From assembly GCA_948567375.1 (NCBI GenBank), contig OX419762.1, positions 12,654,001 through 12,718,000 on the forward strand: DNA of 64,000 bases, written 5' to 3'. The DNA is from Lunularia cruciata (taxonomy: Eukaryota > Streptophyta > Marchantiopsida > Lunulariales > Lunulariaceae). The notes beneath the pieces are model-generated. The model did not search any database. It saw only the letters and a list, made by a program, of their open reading frames with translations, and was not told where the DNA came from. A program made the position numbers and the translations under genes. This document shows, one piece after another, positions 53,703 through 64,000 of the stretch (within the stretch, counting starts at the first letter, position 1; the number at the start of each line of letters is the position of its first letter).

Positions 53703-54470
53703 GTGCTTTTATATGACAGCCGTCATAATGAACGACGGTATGTTCGGAAGAATCGTCCGTGAACGAAAATTTCTCGATTGTTTCAAAACAGGATGACATA
53801 CGCGTATGAGATTGCAAAATTTTCTTATAACTTTTGTACACCTCCACTAGTCTGGGGATAAACCCTCTGATGATATTGCTCTTCATCATTTTCCGCCTCA
53901 TATAGGAAATGCCTGTTATCCAAAGTTAGAGGATTTTGAAATTCAAACCATCATCTTATTAGCTTGAGATCGTCATGCTATAGCTACTGGCTTCAAATCT
54001 ACAATGAAACGACGTGTTATTCATCCTCAGTTTTGGAGGTGACGTCCTGAAATACATGTTGAACGCTTCAGATCAAAGAAAAAAATCCTCCCATATACTG
54101 CACAGATATGGCCGTATGCCCCTTAGTATTCTTATGAACTTTTGTTTGGCCATGGTGCGTTTAAATAGTGATAAACACTAAGGTTATGGGATCGGTTAGA
54201 GTATAACTGCGTATCATTTCATTAATAGAATTTGGTCACTTTGCGGGAATGCTACAAAGTAATCCGTGTAAACGTTATATGCAAAGTAGCACGGGCGATT
54301 CTCGTTTGTGTGCACTCTCATTCACGGATAACACGCGCAGAGTCTCGGTTTCCAAGAAAATTGTTAATTTGTTTGAAACAAGGTCATATGGTGGTGAAAC
54401 ATCGACCTAAACAAGGTTACGTTGTGAGATTGCTCTAAGTAAAAACATTTCGCTAAAAGAAAATGACTAC
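53703..54470. other. Intergenic, no gene seen
   Basis: Open frames 53656-53901 (minus) and 54232-54438 (plus) have no recognisable motif. Confidence 0.4.
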
Positions 54471-54580
54471 AGCCACGTCGTAGAATAACAAGAAAGATAG
54501 GAAGACCCCGTCAAGTTGAGCAGGAAAATTATATAAAGAGTAAAATGGGCCTAAACCCCAATAGTATCATATCCCCATAA
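54471..54580 (-). repeat. NL1 3'-end fragment, inverted
   Basis: The minus strand reads ACTATTGGGGTTTAGGCCCA, GACGGGGTCTTCCTATC and ends near CTACGACGTGGCT. Confidence 0.7.
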
Positions 54581-54714
54581 GGAAAACCGCTAGTAATGGT
54601 CTAAATGTCAAAAGATGCTTACGCTCAAAAACATCTTTTCAGATCTAGAACGATCTATGCAAGCAACCCTTGTCTCTAGTACTTTCACCGATATGACAAT
54701 CTTCCAATTCAGTA

Positions 54715-55207
54715 CCAGAGGGAGTGATTACCCATCCCTAGGATGTGCAGCGAGTGCAGCAGCAGATCACAAGGTCTCCAAGTATAGAGGCATGCAACAA
54801 GATCACCTCTTTATTCCTCTAGTCTTGGAGTTATGTGGAGCAATGGAGACTGCGCACGAACATTTGTGAGGGAGTGCGAGAAAGCTTATCATGTTAGGCG
54901 CTAGAGGTACCACTCTCACTCTCACTCTCATACTTTGTAGCATATTTTAGACAACGTGTGTCCATTGCTCTACAGAGTGCAGTGGTTGGTGCAATCCACA
55001 CAAGAGCAATCACATTAAGTGATATTTCTTCATATGCTCTAGTTGTGTGTAGAACGTATTACTTGCATAGCTTGGATATATTAGGTGTGGTAGGGCAGAT
55101 TTCTCATATAGACTCTATTGGGGCTTAGCCCCATTTTACCCTTTTTGTCTCTCCCTTGTACGGCTTGATGAGGTCTTCCCATCCTTCATTTTTTCTACGC
55201 GGTCACC
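54715..55207 (+). mobile_element. 5'-truncated NL1 copy
   Basis: The homology begins abruptly at GAGGGAGTGATTACCCATCC, matching 40988 onward. It covers the endonuclease end (HKVSKYRGMQQDHLFIPLVL), the C-terminus and the whole 3' region (CTACGCGGTCACC at the end). It lacks the solo LTR found in NL1 and therefore shows the empty site near 54962. Abrupt 5' truncation is the hallmark of target-primed reverse transcription. Confidence 0.85.
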
Positions 55208-58002
55208 TTCATTCCATTCAGTACCTTGTTTTCTCCCATTCTTAGCACTAGTTGGGGGTGGTTAGTGTAATTCATAAAATCAGATATTATTCTTTTAGTT
55301 TTTGGGAATAAATTTTTAACATTATTTCATTCTTTGTTATTAAAATTTATATGCAGTATTCAAAGCTATTTCATTAAATTTCTTAGTACATAAAAAATAT
55401 TTTAATCATTACATTAAACATCTAAATAATGTATTTTTTTATATAAATTTTTAGTTAGTTTTGGTTTATATAAGGATAAAAAATTTATTTTCATTTTTAA
55501 TGGAAAATATCTATAAAGATTCAAAATTAATTTTTAATATAACTATAATTCATTTGATTAAGTCACTATTTTGAAAAAAAAATTCGAAAATTAACTAGAA
55601 AATCTATGAAAAAGGACTAAAGAGTACTTGTCTTTAATTTTCATCCTAGTTTTTAGTTTATACGTATATAAACTAAATCAAATAAGGCAGAAGCACTCCA
55701 TCTGACGACAACAGCCTCCTCCACTCTAGGCAGCGCTCTCACGTCTCCCTTACACGGCGTTCTCACACTGTAATATTCAAAGAGTAAAAATTACGTTTTA
55801 CTCTATCAGATTCTTTGATATACGTCGAATTTTTTCAAAACTGAGAAATAATTCTTTCATTATTCTTGACAATTCTGTAACAAAACTCCTTAAAGATGTG
55901 ATATGGTTTTAATTTCAAATGTACACTTTCATTCTATAAAGCTTAGAAACTCTGAGGGTAGTCTTAAGATCTAAAAGTGTCCTTCCCTTTAAATATATTT
56001 TCTCATATTTCTTAGTACTTATATGAACTGACATTGTATGTTCGATCAAAATAAAGTAGCTATAGGCAGAGATTCTTAGACTAATATTTTTACGGCAGGC
56101 GATAGAGTAAACCGAGATTCGTCTCTTTCACGTTGCCCACTCTATAACATTCGGTTTCCGTAGACCCCATCGTCCGAACAAAAGTGTGATATCGATATTT
56201 CGTGCATTGGGAAATAAAGCAGACAGTCCAGAAATCAAAATACGAACTAGAGAAAATTTCAGCGGCACGAGAAGGAATCAAGGATTCTTCGTTAACCTTG
56301 ATTTTCTTCACCGTGATAAAGATTGAAGCTTTCTACAGTATATCATACATCTTACCGGAATACCAAGCTCTTAAAGTTCGTCTGAACACAAACTAGATTT
56401 GCCGCTTGGAGTGATTTTTTAATGTCGGCATAGCTTTCTTTTAAGAGTTTTAGGTATTCCAAAGTTTGTGCATCCCTTGTATCTTCGGTGCTGTCTTAAA
56501 GAATTGAATAGATGTCAACCTTGTTCCTGTTGCTTAAAAAGTTTGTTTGCACGTATCCCCTCCATCGCAATGCGTGTTTTTATTGTTGCGAGGATAAGTC
56601 GATCTCGCCTTCTTTATGCTTAAAATATTCACCTTTATTTTACAAAGCGACCCCTCGACCCCTCCCGCAAAGATTGCAGATGCTCAACTTTCGATAAGTT
56701 TCCAACTTGAACTTGCAATGCGCAGCGCATCCTTGGCGGCGCCTAATTTGGAATAGCGCACGTTCCTCGACGGTCATCTGGAACCCGAATCACGTGTGCA
56801 TCAGTGTAACAGCTGGATGACAATCGGGACCACAGTGGCCCAGCTCTACAGCTACGGTACGGTTTTAGTTTCATGTCGATAATGGGTAAGTTCACTTCGA
56901 GTCTACAGGTGAGCACTTTTTGTCTATACAAATATCTGTCAGTGTGCGATTGCATCCCCTCACTCGTAATCTTGCCACCATCTCTCAAAGGACTCGGTCA
57001 AACAGCAGATCCTTCGTACTCACCTGCCTTTCTCAAGATTTACCTGGGTGGTCGCCGCCGGATGGGAGTCTTTGGGTGATCTGTGCTATTAAACGAATCC
57101 CGGAAAGCTATCTAGGCCCAGAACAAAATTTTTCCACGCAAATTTGATTTTCCAAGAGACTCAAAATGCATAATATTTTGGTCCAATAAGACGGGAAGAA
57201 CGACAACCATAGGATAGCAAGAAGGATGTGAATAAAATTGCATGAGAACAATGAAGTTCAAAGTGCGAGATACCAAACGCTTCGAAGATCTCCTCTTGAG
57301 AATTATGAAGTTACCTATCACTTTTGTGGGCTGGTGTATGGGTATTAACGAATGTCTTTTAGCTTGCAGCTGCAGTACTGGCTTTCGAGTCCTATGATTT
57401 GGCATCTGAATCTTTCGGGTAAAGTTCAACTTCATCATTCTTACGAGGACGATCTTTGAATAGTTTGATGTCCCGCACTTTGTTTCATTTTTCTTGTGCA
57501 ATTTGACCAAGATATTATTAACTTTGAGTCCTCTGGGAAAATAAGATTTGTAGGGAAGAACTTCTTCTGGCTTGCCATGTTGATATTGGAAGTTGCTAGA
57601 AATTTGCCTTTCGAAGACATCCTTTACACCTGTTCATGTGAAACGTGGAGTACATCGGTTGGGTACAGTCAGTAATGAAACCAATCACAATGGGGAACTT
57701 CTGCCAAATCCTTCCAAGCTTTTCCGGATTGCCAGGTTTGAGGAAATGGCTTCTTTTGCAAGTTGATTGCTTTCAAGCGGCGTATGGTCAAATTTCACAT
57801 TTGTATATATAAACATACCTATGAAAAAGAATTACAGGATGCTCAAGTACATGTCAAAAGTGGGAAACTAACGTCATTTACCCCACAGGAGCTGCAAAGG
57901 TTAAAGTCTTACTGTGATTCCCATCCTACTTACTCATCTTACTATCCAGTATCCTGCTTTATTGTTTACACTATCGTTCAGTTTTGCATCATTTGGTTCA
58001 GG
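55208..58002. other. Low-copy intergenic DNA with exon-like patches
   Basis: 55230-56060 is very AT-rich and empty. 56090-57900 is more complex, with higher GC near 56700-57100. Frames at 56743-56988 (minus), 57112-57510 (minus) and 57763-58023 (plus, LQDAQVHVKSGKLTSFTPQE) are protein-like in patches but carry no motif I recognise. Remnants of a host gene are possible. Confidence 0.3.
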
Positions 58003-58841
58003 TCAGGGCTCCACACGTTTTAGTTTGGTGAATCTTATAGCTACTTGCCTAATCTCCGCGGAAATTTGCGTGACATTGCGTATTGTGGAGAGGAATACCA
58101 ACGGAAACACCGAGGTAAACACGTTCTCGAGCCCAAGCCATACCAATGTGTTCAAATTCTCCATTTCACATGAGTCAAGAAACAGATCCCTACCAGAAGT
58201 CTTGAGATCGCGCTTCAAGTCATCAATTTGCAGTTGAAGTCAATGCAAACACAGGACGATCTGCTGAATCTCGTTTCTAAAATAAAACAAGTTAATATAG
58301 TAAACATAGTTATGAACAGATTCCATCAGACGACACATTGTCCTTATGAAATGTCCCGTTAATTCTCCCTAATATATTCCATCACTTTGGTGGAATATCA
58401 AGTCTTATGTTACGCCTACGTGGAATAAATTTACCTCCCCGTATAGCCAAACCGCTTTGCACCATTCATATTGCTACTCTACTAGATACACCATAAAAAA
58501 ACTACACAATAGAATCACCAATTGGCCTCCTACAAATGTAAGCACAACTATGGTTGTTTGATGGAGGAGAAGGAGAACGTCAAGTCAAGTTCAGTACTCT
58601 CCATGATCACCGTCCTGTAGGAATCACATGTCTCCATGTTAGGGAGACGACTGCCAAATATGCTCATGCCTTCGATGGATGTAAATTGGGTGAAAGACTG
58701 GAAAGCGAAAAGTTGGTTTGCTTGTTGAATTGAAGAACTGGGGACCTCACTGCCAGCAATGAGGAGAATTGTCCCTATTTGCTGACAAATGGTCTTGCAC
58801 TGCAAAGACCTTTGGTGTATAGTAGCTTTGACCATTTTCAC
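58003..58841 (-). pseudogene. Two exon-like minus-strand frames of unknown identity
   Basis: 58548-58841 (97 codons) starts MKMVKATIHQRSLQCKTICQ, a helical sequence with LLIAGSEVPSSSIQQANQLF. 58003-58218, with upstream extension to about 58268, reads LQLQIDDLKRDLKTSGRDLF and LSTIRNVTQISAEIRQVAIR. Directly upstream of the second, TTGTTTTATTTTAG on the minus strand resembles a splice acceptor at about 58283. A TGA lies between this acceptor and the open part. The helical N-terminal sequence loosely recalls the coiled-coil (RPW8/MLKL-like) fold of some immune receptors, but this is only an impression. Confidence 0.3.
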
Positions 58842-59821
58842 AATCTAGCAGCTGACATTACCTAATGATTGTCATGTGATTCTCCGGCATGTGATGCGGA
58901 GTAGCTGAAAGGAAATGTCATGAAAATAAAGCCCTGGGGATAATATGGTTGCGAGTCAAATTTGTGCATATCCCGGGAAAACTAAACTTTCACATTTAGC
59001 CTGGAACACATTTCTAGATGCATACATGGTCACTTCTAGATATACATAAAATTAATATTAAAAGTCTGAAAATAGTGATGAAATGCCTGTTATCAAATAA
59101 AGTAAAGTATTTAGATAGAGTAATTTTATAATTTAAGTTTGAAAGAGATTCTAATTCTAAACAGTATTTTGATTCAAGTTTAAATAAGACATTAAAAAAA
59201 TTTATTTTCATATATTCAACACTTGCATGAAAGATACTTAACTCCTAAAAGTAAAATGATTTTGCAAGTGGTTGCATATTTCTATATTCTCAGAAATAAT
59301 TATAAAATTATAATGTATGATCTAAATTATGAGATAAATCTAAATTTATAAAACACCAAACAGAAGAAAATTTAGATCTATGAACGCCAAGTGATGTCTT
59401 TTTCTACTATTTTTCTTCTAGAGTAGCTTGATATGTTCCATCATCTCCAAAAATTGGTTGTCGAGTCCGTGCTACCATAGCAAGATAGCATTTGATGGAA
59501 ATATGCCATTTTCAGAATATAATGCATAAAAGATAATATATTCTAAATTATATGATTGAAACTAAACCTCATACCAAGTAATGAATGATATCCAGACTAG
59601 TTCAGTAACATTTCATACCCTCAAAATAAGTTATATATTTGTCGTTCACATTCTAAAGTTCAAAATGTAATAAATGAAAAAGAGAAGTCTTGTGCGTTCA
59701 TACTTTCAAGGTGTTCTATATATGTATCTTTTATATAATTTTTACAATGTAACAATAACTAATCCATCATTTTGGAACGTGTTCAGAAAAGATTAAAATT
59801 AAACAACTATTTTGTATATCA
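58842..59821. other. AT-rich intergenic DNA
   Basis: No gene or repeat is recognised. The frame 59014-59211 is AT-driven. Confidence 0.5.
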
Positions 59822-59930
59822 TAGGTGCGGTAGGGCAGATTCCTCATATCGATACTATTGGGGCCTAGCTCCACACTCTACCTCTTTTGTCTCTCCCCTT
59901 TACGACTTGATGGTGTCTTCCCATCCTTCT
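59822..59930 (+). repeat. NL1 3'-end fragment, 5'-truncated
   Basis: Begins abruptly at TAGGTGCGGTAGGGCAGATT, matching about 42050 of NL1. It continues GATACTATTGGGGCCTAG, CTCTCCCCTTTACGACTTGA and TCTTCCCATCCTTCTTG. Confidence 0.8.
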
Positions 59931-61049
59931 TGTGTTCTTGAGATTTGCTTTCTTCTTCTTCTTTTGTATATATAAGTATCATTGGTTCTATATTAGACTA
60001 AACAACAAATAATACCTAGTTAAAATATGGACTATTTGACCAATTCTAGACTATTTAAATATGGTAAATAGGATTAGATCAACAATGGTAATAAGAAACC
60101 CATGTTGTTCATTTTGACAACTAACTAGATCATGATATGTGGATAGATATCTCTTGGAGTTTAGCTTTACATCCAAAGAAAAGACATAAACTAGTATAAT
60201 GTTTTATTTTTATATGTCTTTTTATCTTAACCATGAGTTGTTGTTCTGATTCCTAGACTAGTACTAATATGGCATGGTTTTATACCATATATGGATGTTT
60301 AGAGTTTTTGATTTCATGTTTGATATGGCACCAAATCTAAAATATCTCCTATATTATAGGTTCTAGGCTACAGTTTTTATATAGCCTAGATTTTTGTTGC
60401 AGATGACAAGTTTGGTAGTCTAAGTCACAAGTCAAAAAATATTCCAAGTAGCAAGTTCTAGTTAAGGCCAATCTCTACAACATCCACAACTAATTTGAAG
60501 CTAAGACTAAAATCTAAACAATCAACAATGTTATGACATGACAAGTTTTGATACTTGGATGAGTTAAACCATCCATGGATATTTTGAGGTTAAGATTAAA
60601 ACTCTAATAAAGAAAGTATATACAAATCTGCATTATTTTGAGTTTAGATCAAAATGTGTGGTATATGTGTTAGCATTCAAATAATCAATAACTTCTTTCC
60701 ATAACAAATTTAATATATAGATAGCATCTAGCAAATCAATTATAGAAATTTTCAAGATGAGCTCTAAAAATGGTTGGAATCTTAAACATCCAATAATCTT
60801 TTGAATAAAAAATTAAGTTTTAATATGGCTAATATCAAAATCCATTAGATTCTTTAGATGAACCACAATTTTAAGACCAAAACCTAGATTGATGCATGTT
60901 TCAATCATAACACAAGCTGTATCTCAATAAGTGACACTTTTAGTCAAGACCTCTTGTTATAAATCTAGCCATAGTCTAAGTCTTGTTTCAATTAGTGCAC
61001 AATTATAACAAGACTCTTTGTTTTAAATTCTAGCATATTTTGAGCTAAT
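59931..61049. other. AT-rich intergenic DNA
   Basis: No gene, tRNA or repeat is recognised. It ends at the family A LTR. Confidence 0.5.
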
Positions 61050-61535
61050 TGCAACAATATGGAGTTTACAAATGAGTTAGTTGAGACTTATGAAATAGAA
61101 AAATTGGCTAAATTAGCCAAGAATTATAAGAATATTCTTGAAGCATCTAAGAAGATTCTTGGTACCTTCTTAATAGTGGGTAACATAGTGGTAACTTTTA
61201 GAAGGAAGTTTCTTGGGAAGCTTCATGGCTAGCTTAGCTTGCATGCCAAGTAGATGGTTTCTAGATGGAAACTTCTTGGGAAGTTTCCCACTTAGCTTAG
61301 CTTGCACACCAAGTTGGCAACTTCTAGAAGGAAGCTTCTTGGTTAACTTAGCTTACACTCTAAGAACATGGTTTTTAAAATGCTTCTTGAAGCTTCTCAA
61401 GAGCCTTGTATGTTCTCTATAAATAGCAAAGCCCAAGCTCATGCTAGGCATTCAAAGTTTCCCTTATTCAAGAGTCCCAATGTGATCTTTCATTCCAATC
61501 TTCCATTCTCCTATTTCTCTCCTTGGTCTTGTACA
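61050..61535 (+). repeat. 5' LTR of element A3
   Basis: Runs from TGCAACAATATGG to TTGTACA, 486 bp. It is longer than the other family A LTRs because it carries one more ~60-bp repeat unit. The TATA box TATAAATA is at 61418-61425. Confidence 0.83.
61322..61425 (+). promoter_or_regulatory. Heat-shock-element remnants and TATA box in A3 LTR
   Basis: TTCTAGAAGGAAGCTTC at 61322-61338 and CTTCTTGAAGCTTCTC at 61383-61398, the latter about 20 bp before TATAAATA. Other copies in the LTR are mutated (GAAACTTCTTGGGAAG near 61268). Confidence 0.55.
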
Positions 61536-61862
61536 TTGATATCACAATAGGAATGGGATGGATAGAATTTATGAACTACTAAATCCATTTCACCAAAACC
61601 ATTAGGATTTTTGTGTCCATATACTACTTGAGCATCATTTCATGCAATTCATCATCTCATGCTTTGGGTAAATCTTTTTGAATGAAATCACCTCGTCCAA
61701 TGAACCCTTGATACTTCAAATTGTAACTTATTGAGAATGTTGGACGTGTTACATCTACATGTTAACTTAGATAATTGTAGGTAATTTGATAGAGTAGTGT
61801 CCATGGCAATAATGCTAGAAGTTATTATTGCTTTGTAGTAAAAACTTGAGTACCTTACTTGA

Positions 61863-62700
61863 TTGTTGGAAGAAAGAGACCATCAACAACAAGAGCATGT
61901 AGAGAGAGAACCATTTCAAGAAGGAGAAGAGAAAATCAGATTTCCAAAGCCCAAGGTATTTGAAGGGAAGAATCTCTTGTGCATAGTGGAGAATTTTATG
62001 TTTGATTGCAAACATTATTGTGAAGCTAGAAATCTTGAAGATGAACAAAGACAAATTATCTTAGCTTCAAGAAAATTGGATGGAGTGGCAAAACTATGGT
62101 GGCAATTCCAAGTGAAGCAAGCTGAATGGTAGTTTGTTGTGCAAATCTTGATATGGACAGAATTCAGAGTGTAATAATTGTACAATTCCAATCTGTGAAT
62201 GATGCATGATCCAAATGTGATAGATTGGCAAAATCAAAGCTGATTGGTTTTGTGAGAAGCTACATCACTCAATTCTAGAATGCCATAATGCAAATTTTAG
62301 ATAGATAAGAAGATGAAGCTTTGGATTATTTTGTGAGGAGTCACATACCAAATTGGAAGTGACCATACGAGAGTCCAAACACTTGGAGGAAGCCATGTAG
62401 TTGGTTGAGCATTTTGATCCCTTGGATTCAACAACTTGGTCTTGACCTAGACCTTCATAGAACATGCCAACACACTCCACACAAGAAGAGCCAGCAATTA
62501 TGGAGATTGATACCATTCAATGGAGACCACTTGGCACTATAGATAGAAAAAGATTGACAAAATGGTGGTTGCTTTTATTTTGCCAAATTAGACATTGCAT
62601 TGTTGAATGTCCATTCAAGAATGGATGACCTCAACAAATTGCTCAAATAGAGGCCATCAAGCATGCTGATCAAGGAAACAAAGAATCCTAGTAGGAGAGT
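61863..62700 (+). pseudogene. Gag of A3
   Basis: 61863-62132 is an 89-codon open frame: QQQEHVEREPFQEGEEKIRF, FPKPKVFEGKNLL, CKHYCEARNLEDEQRQIILA and LDGVAKLWW, a Gypsy capsid N-terminal domain. Later blocks (62330-62480) are in other frames, and a decayed zinc knuckle lies near 62568-62613. Confidence 0.7.
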
Positions 62701-62729
62701 TTGAGCCACCTACTAAGAACTAGATTAGT

Positions 62730-63115
62730 TCTATTGGGATTGAAGGCTTGACCTATGCAAGTTGCTTCACTTGCAAGGTATGATTTTCAATTATGGTTGA
62801 TTGATTTTGGAAAATTTAGGAAATTGCATATCCATGCAATTAACAAAAGAATTAGGTATTCTTACCAAGCCAATAATTAGAAGTAGATTGATGATAACGG
62901 ATGGTAGAAAGTGTTTTGCACCTTGTATCTCACATCCTTTTACATTCAAGATTGTGAAGGAGTATTTGGAGTGTATGAGATTTGTAGTAGCACCTCTATA
63001 TTATGATATCATTTTAGGTTTGCCTTGGCTTTAATGTCATAAGGTTCAATGTGATTGGATCCAATGAAAAATTCAAGTACAACACCAAGGTAAGAATTAC
63101 CAATTAGGTTGTTTG
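62730..63115 (+). pseudogene. Protease of A3
   Basis: The frame 62801-63034 (NCISMQLTKELGILTKPIIR ... VVAPLYYDIILGLPWL) matches the protease of A1 and A2. The D(S/T)G region is disrupted at about 62790-62810. Confidence 0.7.
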
Positions 63116-63279
63116 GCACCTTTGAATAAGACATTTAAGAATAGTCAATCCCAAGATGAGAAATTTGTCAATAAAGCAACCATAGAACAAGCTTTGGAGT
63201 AAGTTATTCCTATTTTGTGGTGTGGATCAAGCCCATTATGCATGGAGAATTTGATGAGGGCTAGAAGCCTCATCAAGTA

Positions 63280-64000
63280 ATGGTTGATCAAACAGTTGAA
63301 AAGTTTGCAAATGTGTTTCTGGATAATCTACCAAAAAAATGTTACCCTTTGATCATGGTATGCACTTCAAGATCAAGTAATTACTTGGAGGTACTCCAAT
63401 GAGTAGACCAAAGGAGTTGGAAGAGCTTCAAACACCATTGACAAAGTTATTGAAGAAGGATTTCATATAGTACATCTCCTTGGGGAGCATCGGTACTATT
63501 TGTCCCAAAGAAAAATGGAGGACTTTGCTTTTGTATTGATTACCATGGCTTGAATAAATAAATAATGAAGAATGCATATCCTTTACCTCAAATTGATGAT
63601 TTGGTAGATCAACTGAGTGGAACATGATACTTCTCTAAGTTCAATCTTTGAAGTGGCTGTTGATGGATTCTCATTGGTAGAGAGGATGTACAAAAGACTA
63701 CCTTTTGCACAAGGTATGGACATTATCAATAGAAAGTTTTACCTTTTAGGCTCACCAATGCTATGGTAGTTCATGGATCAGATGCATCATGTGTTGGATG
63801 GGCTATTGGGTCAATATGTGGTGGGGTTCATGGATGATATTTTATCTATAGCAAGATAGAGATAGAACATATGTACAAGAAGTCCTCAGACAACTACATC
63901 AATGGAAGTTTTACTACAGGAAGTCAAAGTGTGTCTTTGGCATAAGGAAAAGTTACCTTCTTGGGTCATAAGGCCTCATGAGAGTGGATCAAGATGGAAG
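63280..64000 (+). pseudogene. Reverse transcriptase of A3, partial
   Basis: Blocks in shifting frames: VFLDNLP near 63315, [20 protein letters not shown] (63495-63555), NAYPLPQIDDLVDQLSG (63570-63620), and a decayed catalytic region near 63825-63845 (a TGGATGATATT remnant). It runs to the window end at the connection domain (VTFLGHKAS). Confidence 0.7.

Larger units (their letters stand above)
61050..64000 (+). mobile_element. Ty3/Gypsy element A3, cut by the window end
   Basis: LTR (61050-61535), degenerate primer binding site (TTGATATCAC at 61536), leader, gag, protease, one linker repeat and reverse transcriptase to the window edge. It has no insertion between leader and gag, so it serves as the reference for the 7.4-kb insertion in A1. 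Decayed by stops and small deletions. Confidence 0.85.

Noticed and set aside
58934-58950. GGGGATAATATGGT shared with the left end of the 7.4-kb insertion (5889)
   Set aside because: Only about 14 bases match with no extension. By number of possible pairs in 64 kb, several such matches are expected by chance.
42341-59930. The GGTCTTCCCATCC repeat as an independent SINE or MITE
   Set aside because: Two copies extend left into NL1 coding sequence (54715, 59822) and NL1 itself ends with it, so it is the NL1 3' end. No Pol III boxes or terminal inverted repeats were seen.

Overview
This is plant nuclear DNA: mostly layered, decayed transposable elements around one intact host gene and one tRNA gene. 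The organism is probably a land plant outside the seed plants, possibly a liverwort. The grounds are an intronless chloroplast-type phospholipase A1 gene, Ty3/Gypsy elements primed by initiator tRNA-Met, a non-LTR element of the restriction-like-endonuclease type, and hypothetical proteins of a kind I associate with liverworts. That placement is inference with modest confidence. Nothing looks bacterial or organellar, and there is no CRISPR array or rRNA.

Layout. 1-5166: decayed coiled-coil coding remnants. 5167-28423: a nest of Ty3/Gypsy elements. Family A (chromodomain type) has copy A1 (5167-14705), split by a 7.4-kb gene-carrying insertion at 5881-13255, and copy A2 with both LTRs (14706-19850). 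Element B (minus strand, OTA-like) fills 19851-26804. An A pol fragment and facing B-LTR fragments follow. 28424-31600: tandem repeats and a decayed coiled-coil gene. 31621-42174: a non-LTR retrotransposon (NL1) with an N-terminal C2H2 finger, reverse transcriptase and C-terminal endonuclease. It is interrupted by a complete chromodomain Gypsy element (C, 31897-38489) and by a solo B-type LTR (41231-41922). 42175-46460: fragments of the NL1 3' end, a tRNA-Pro(UGG) gene and the PLA1 gene. 46461-61049: largely low-copy, AT-rich DNA with more NL1 3' fragments, two strong palindromes and a few unidentified exon-like stretches. 61050-64000: a third family A copy, cut by the window edge.

The most interesting signals are four. 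(1) Family A LTRs carry repeated heat-shock-element arrays just upstream of a TATAAATA box, like a Gypsy counterpart of the heat-activated ONSEN element. (2) NL1 is a plant non-LTR element with R2-type organisation, and its 3' ends are scattered without poly(A) tails. (3) The 7.4-kb insertion carries an auxilin-like J-domain fragment and a second decayed gene. Its boundaries are set by comparison with another family A copy in the same window. (4) Families A and C share an N-terminal module directly after the primer binding site.

Most retroelement frames are broken, often by TAG where glutamine is conserved, which fits decay of methylated CAG sites. The PLA1 gene is the only protein-coding gene here that looks functional from start to stop.
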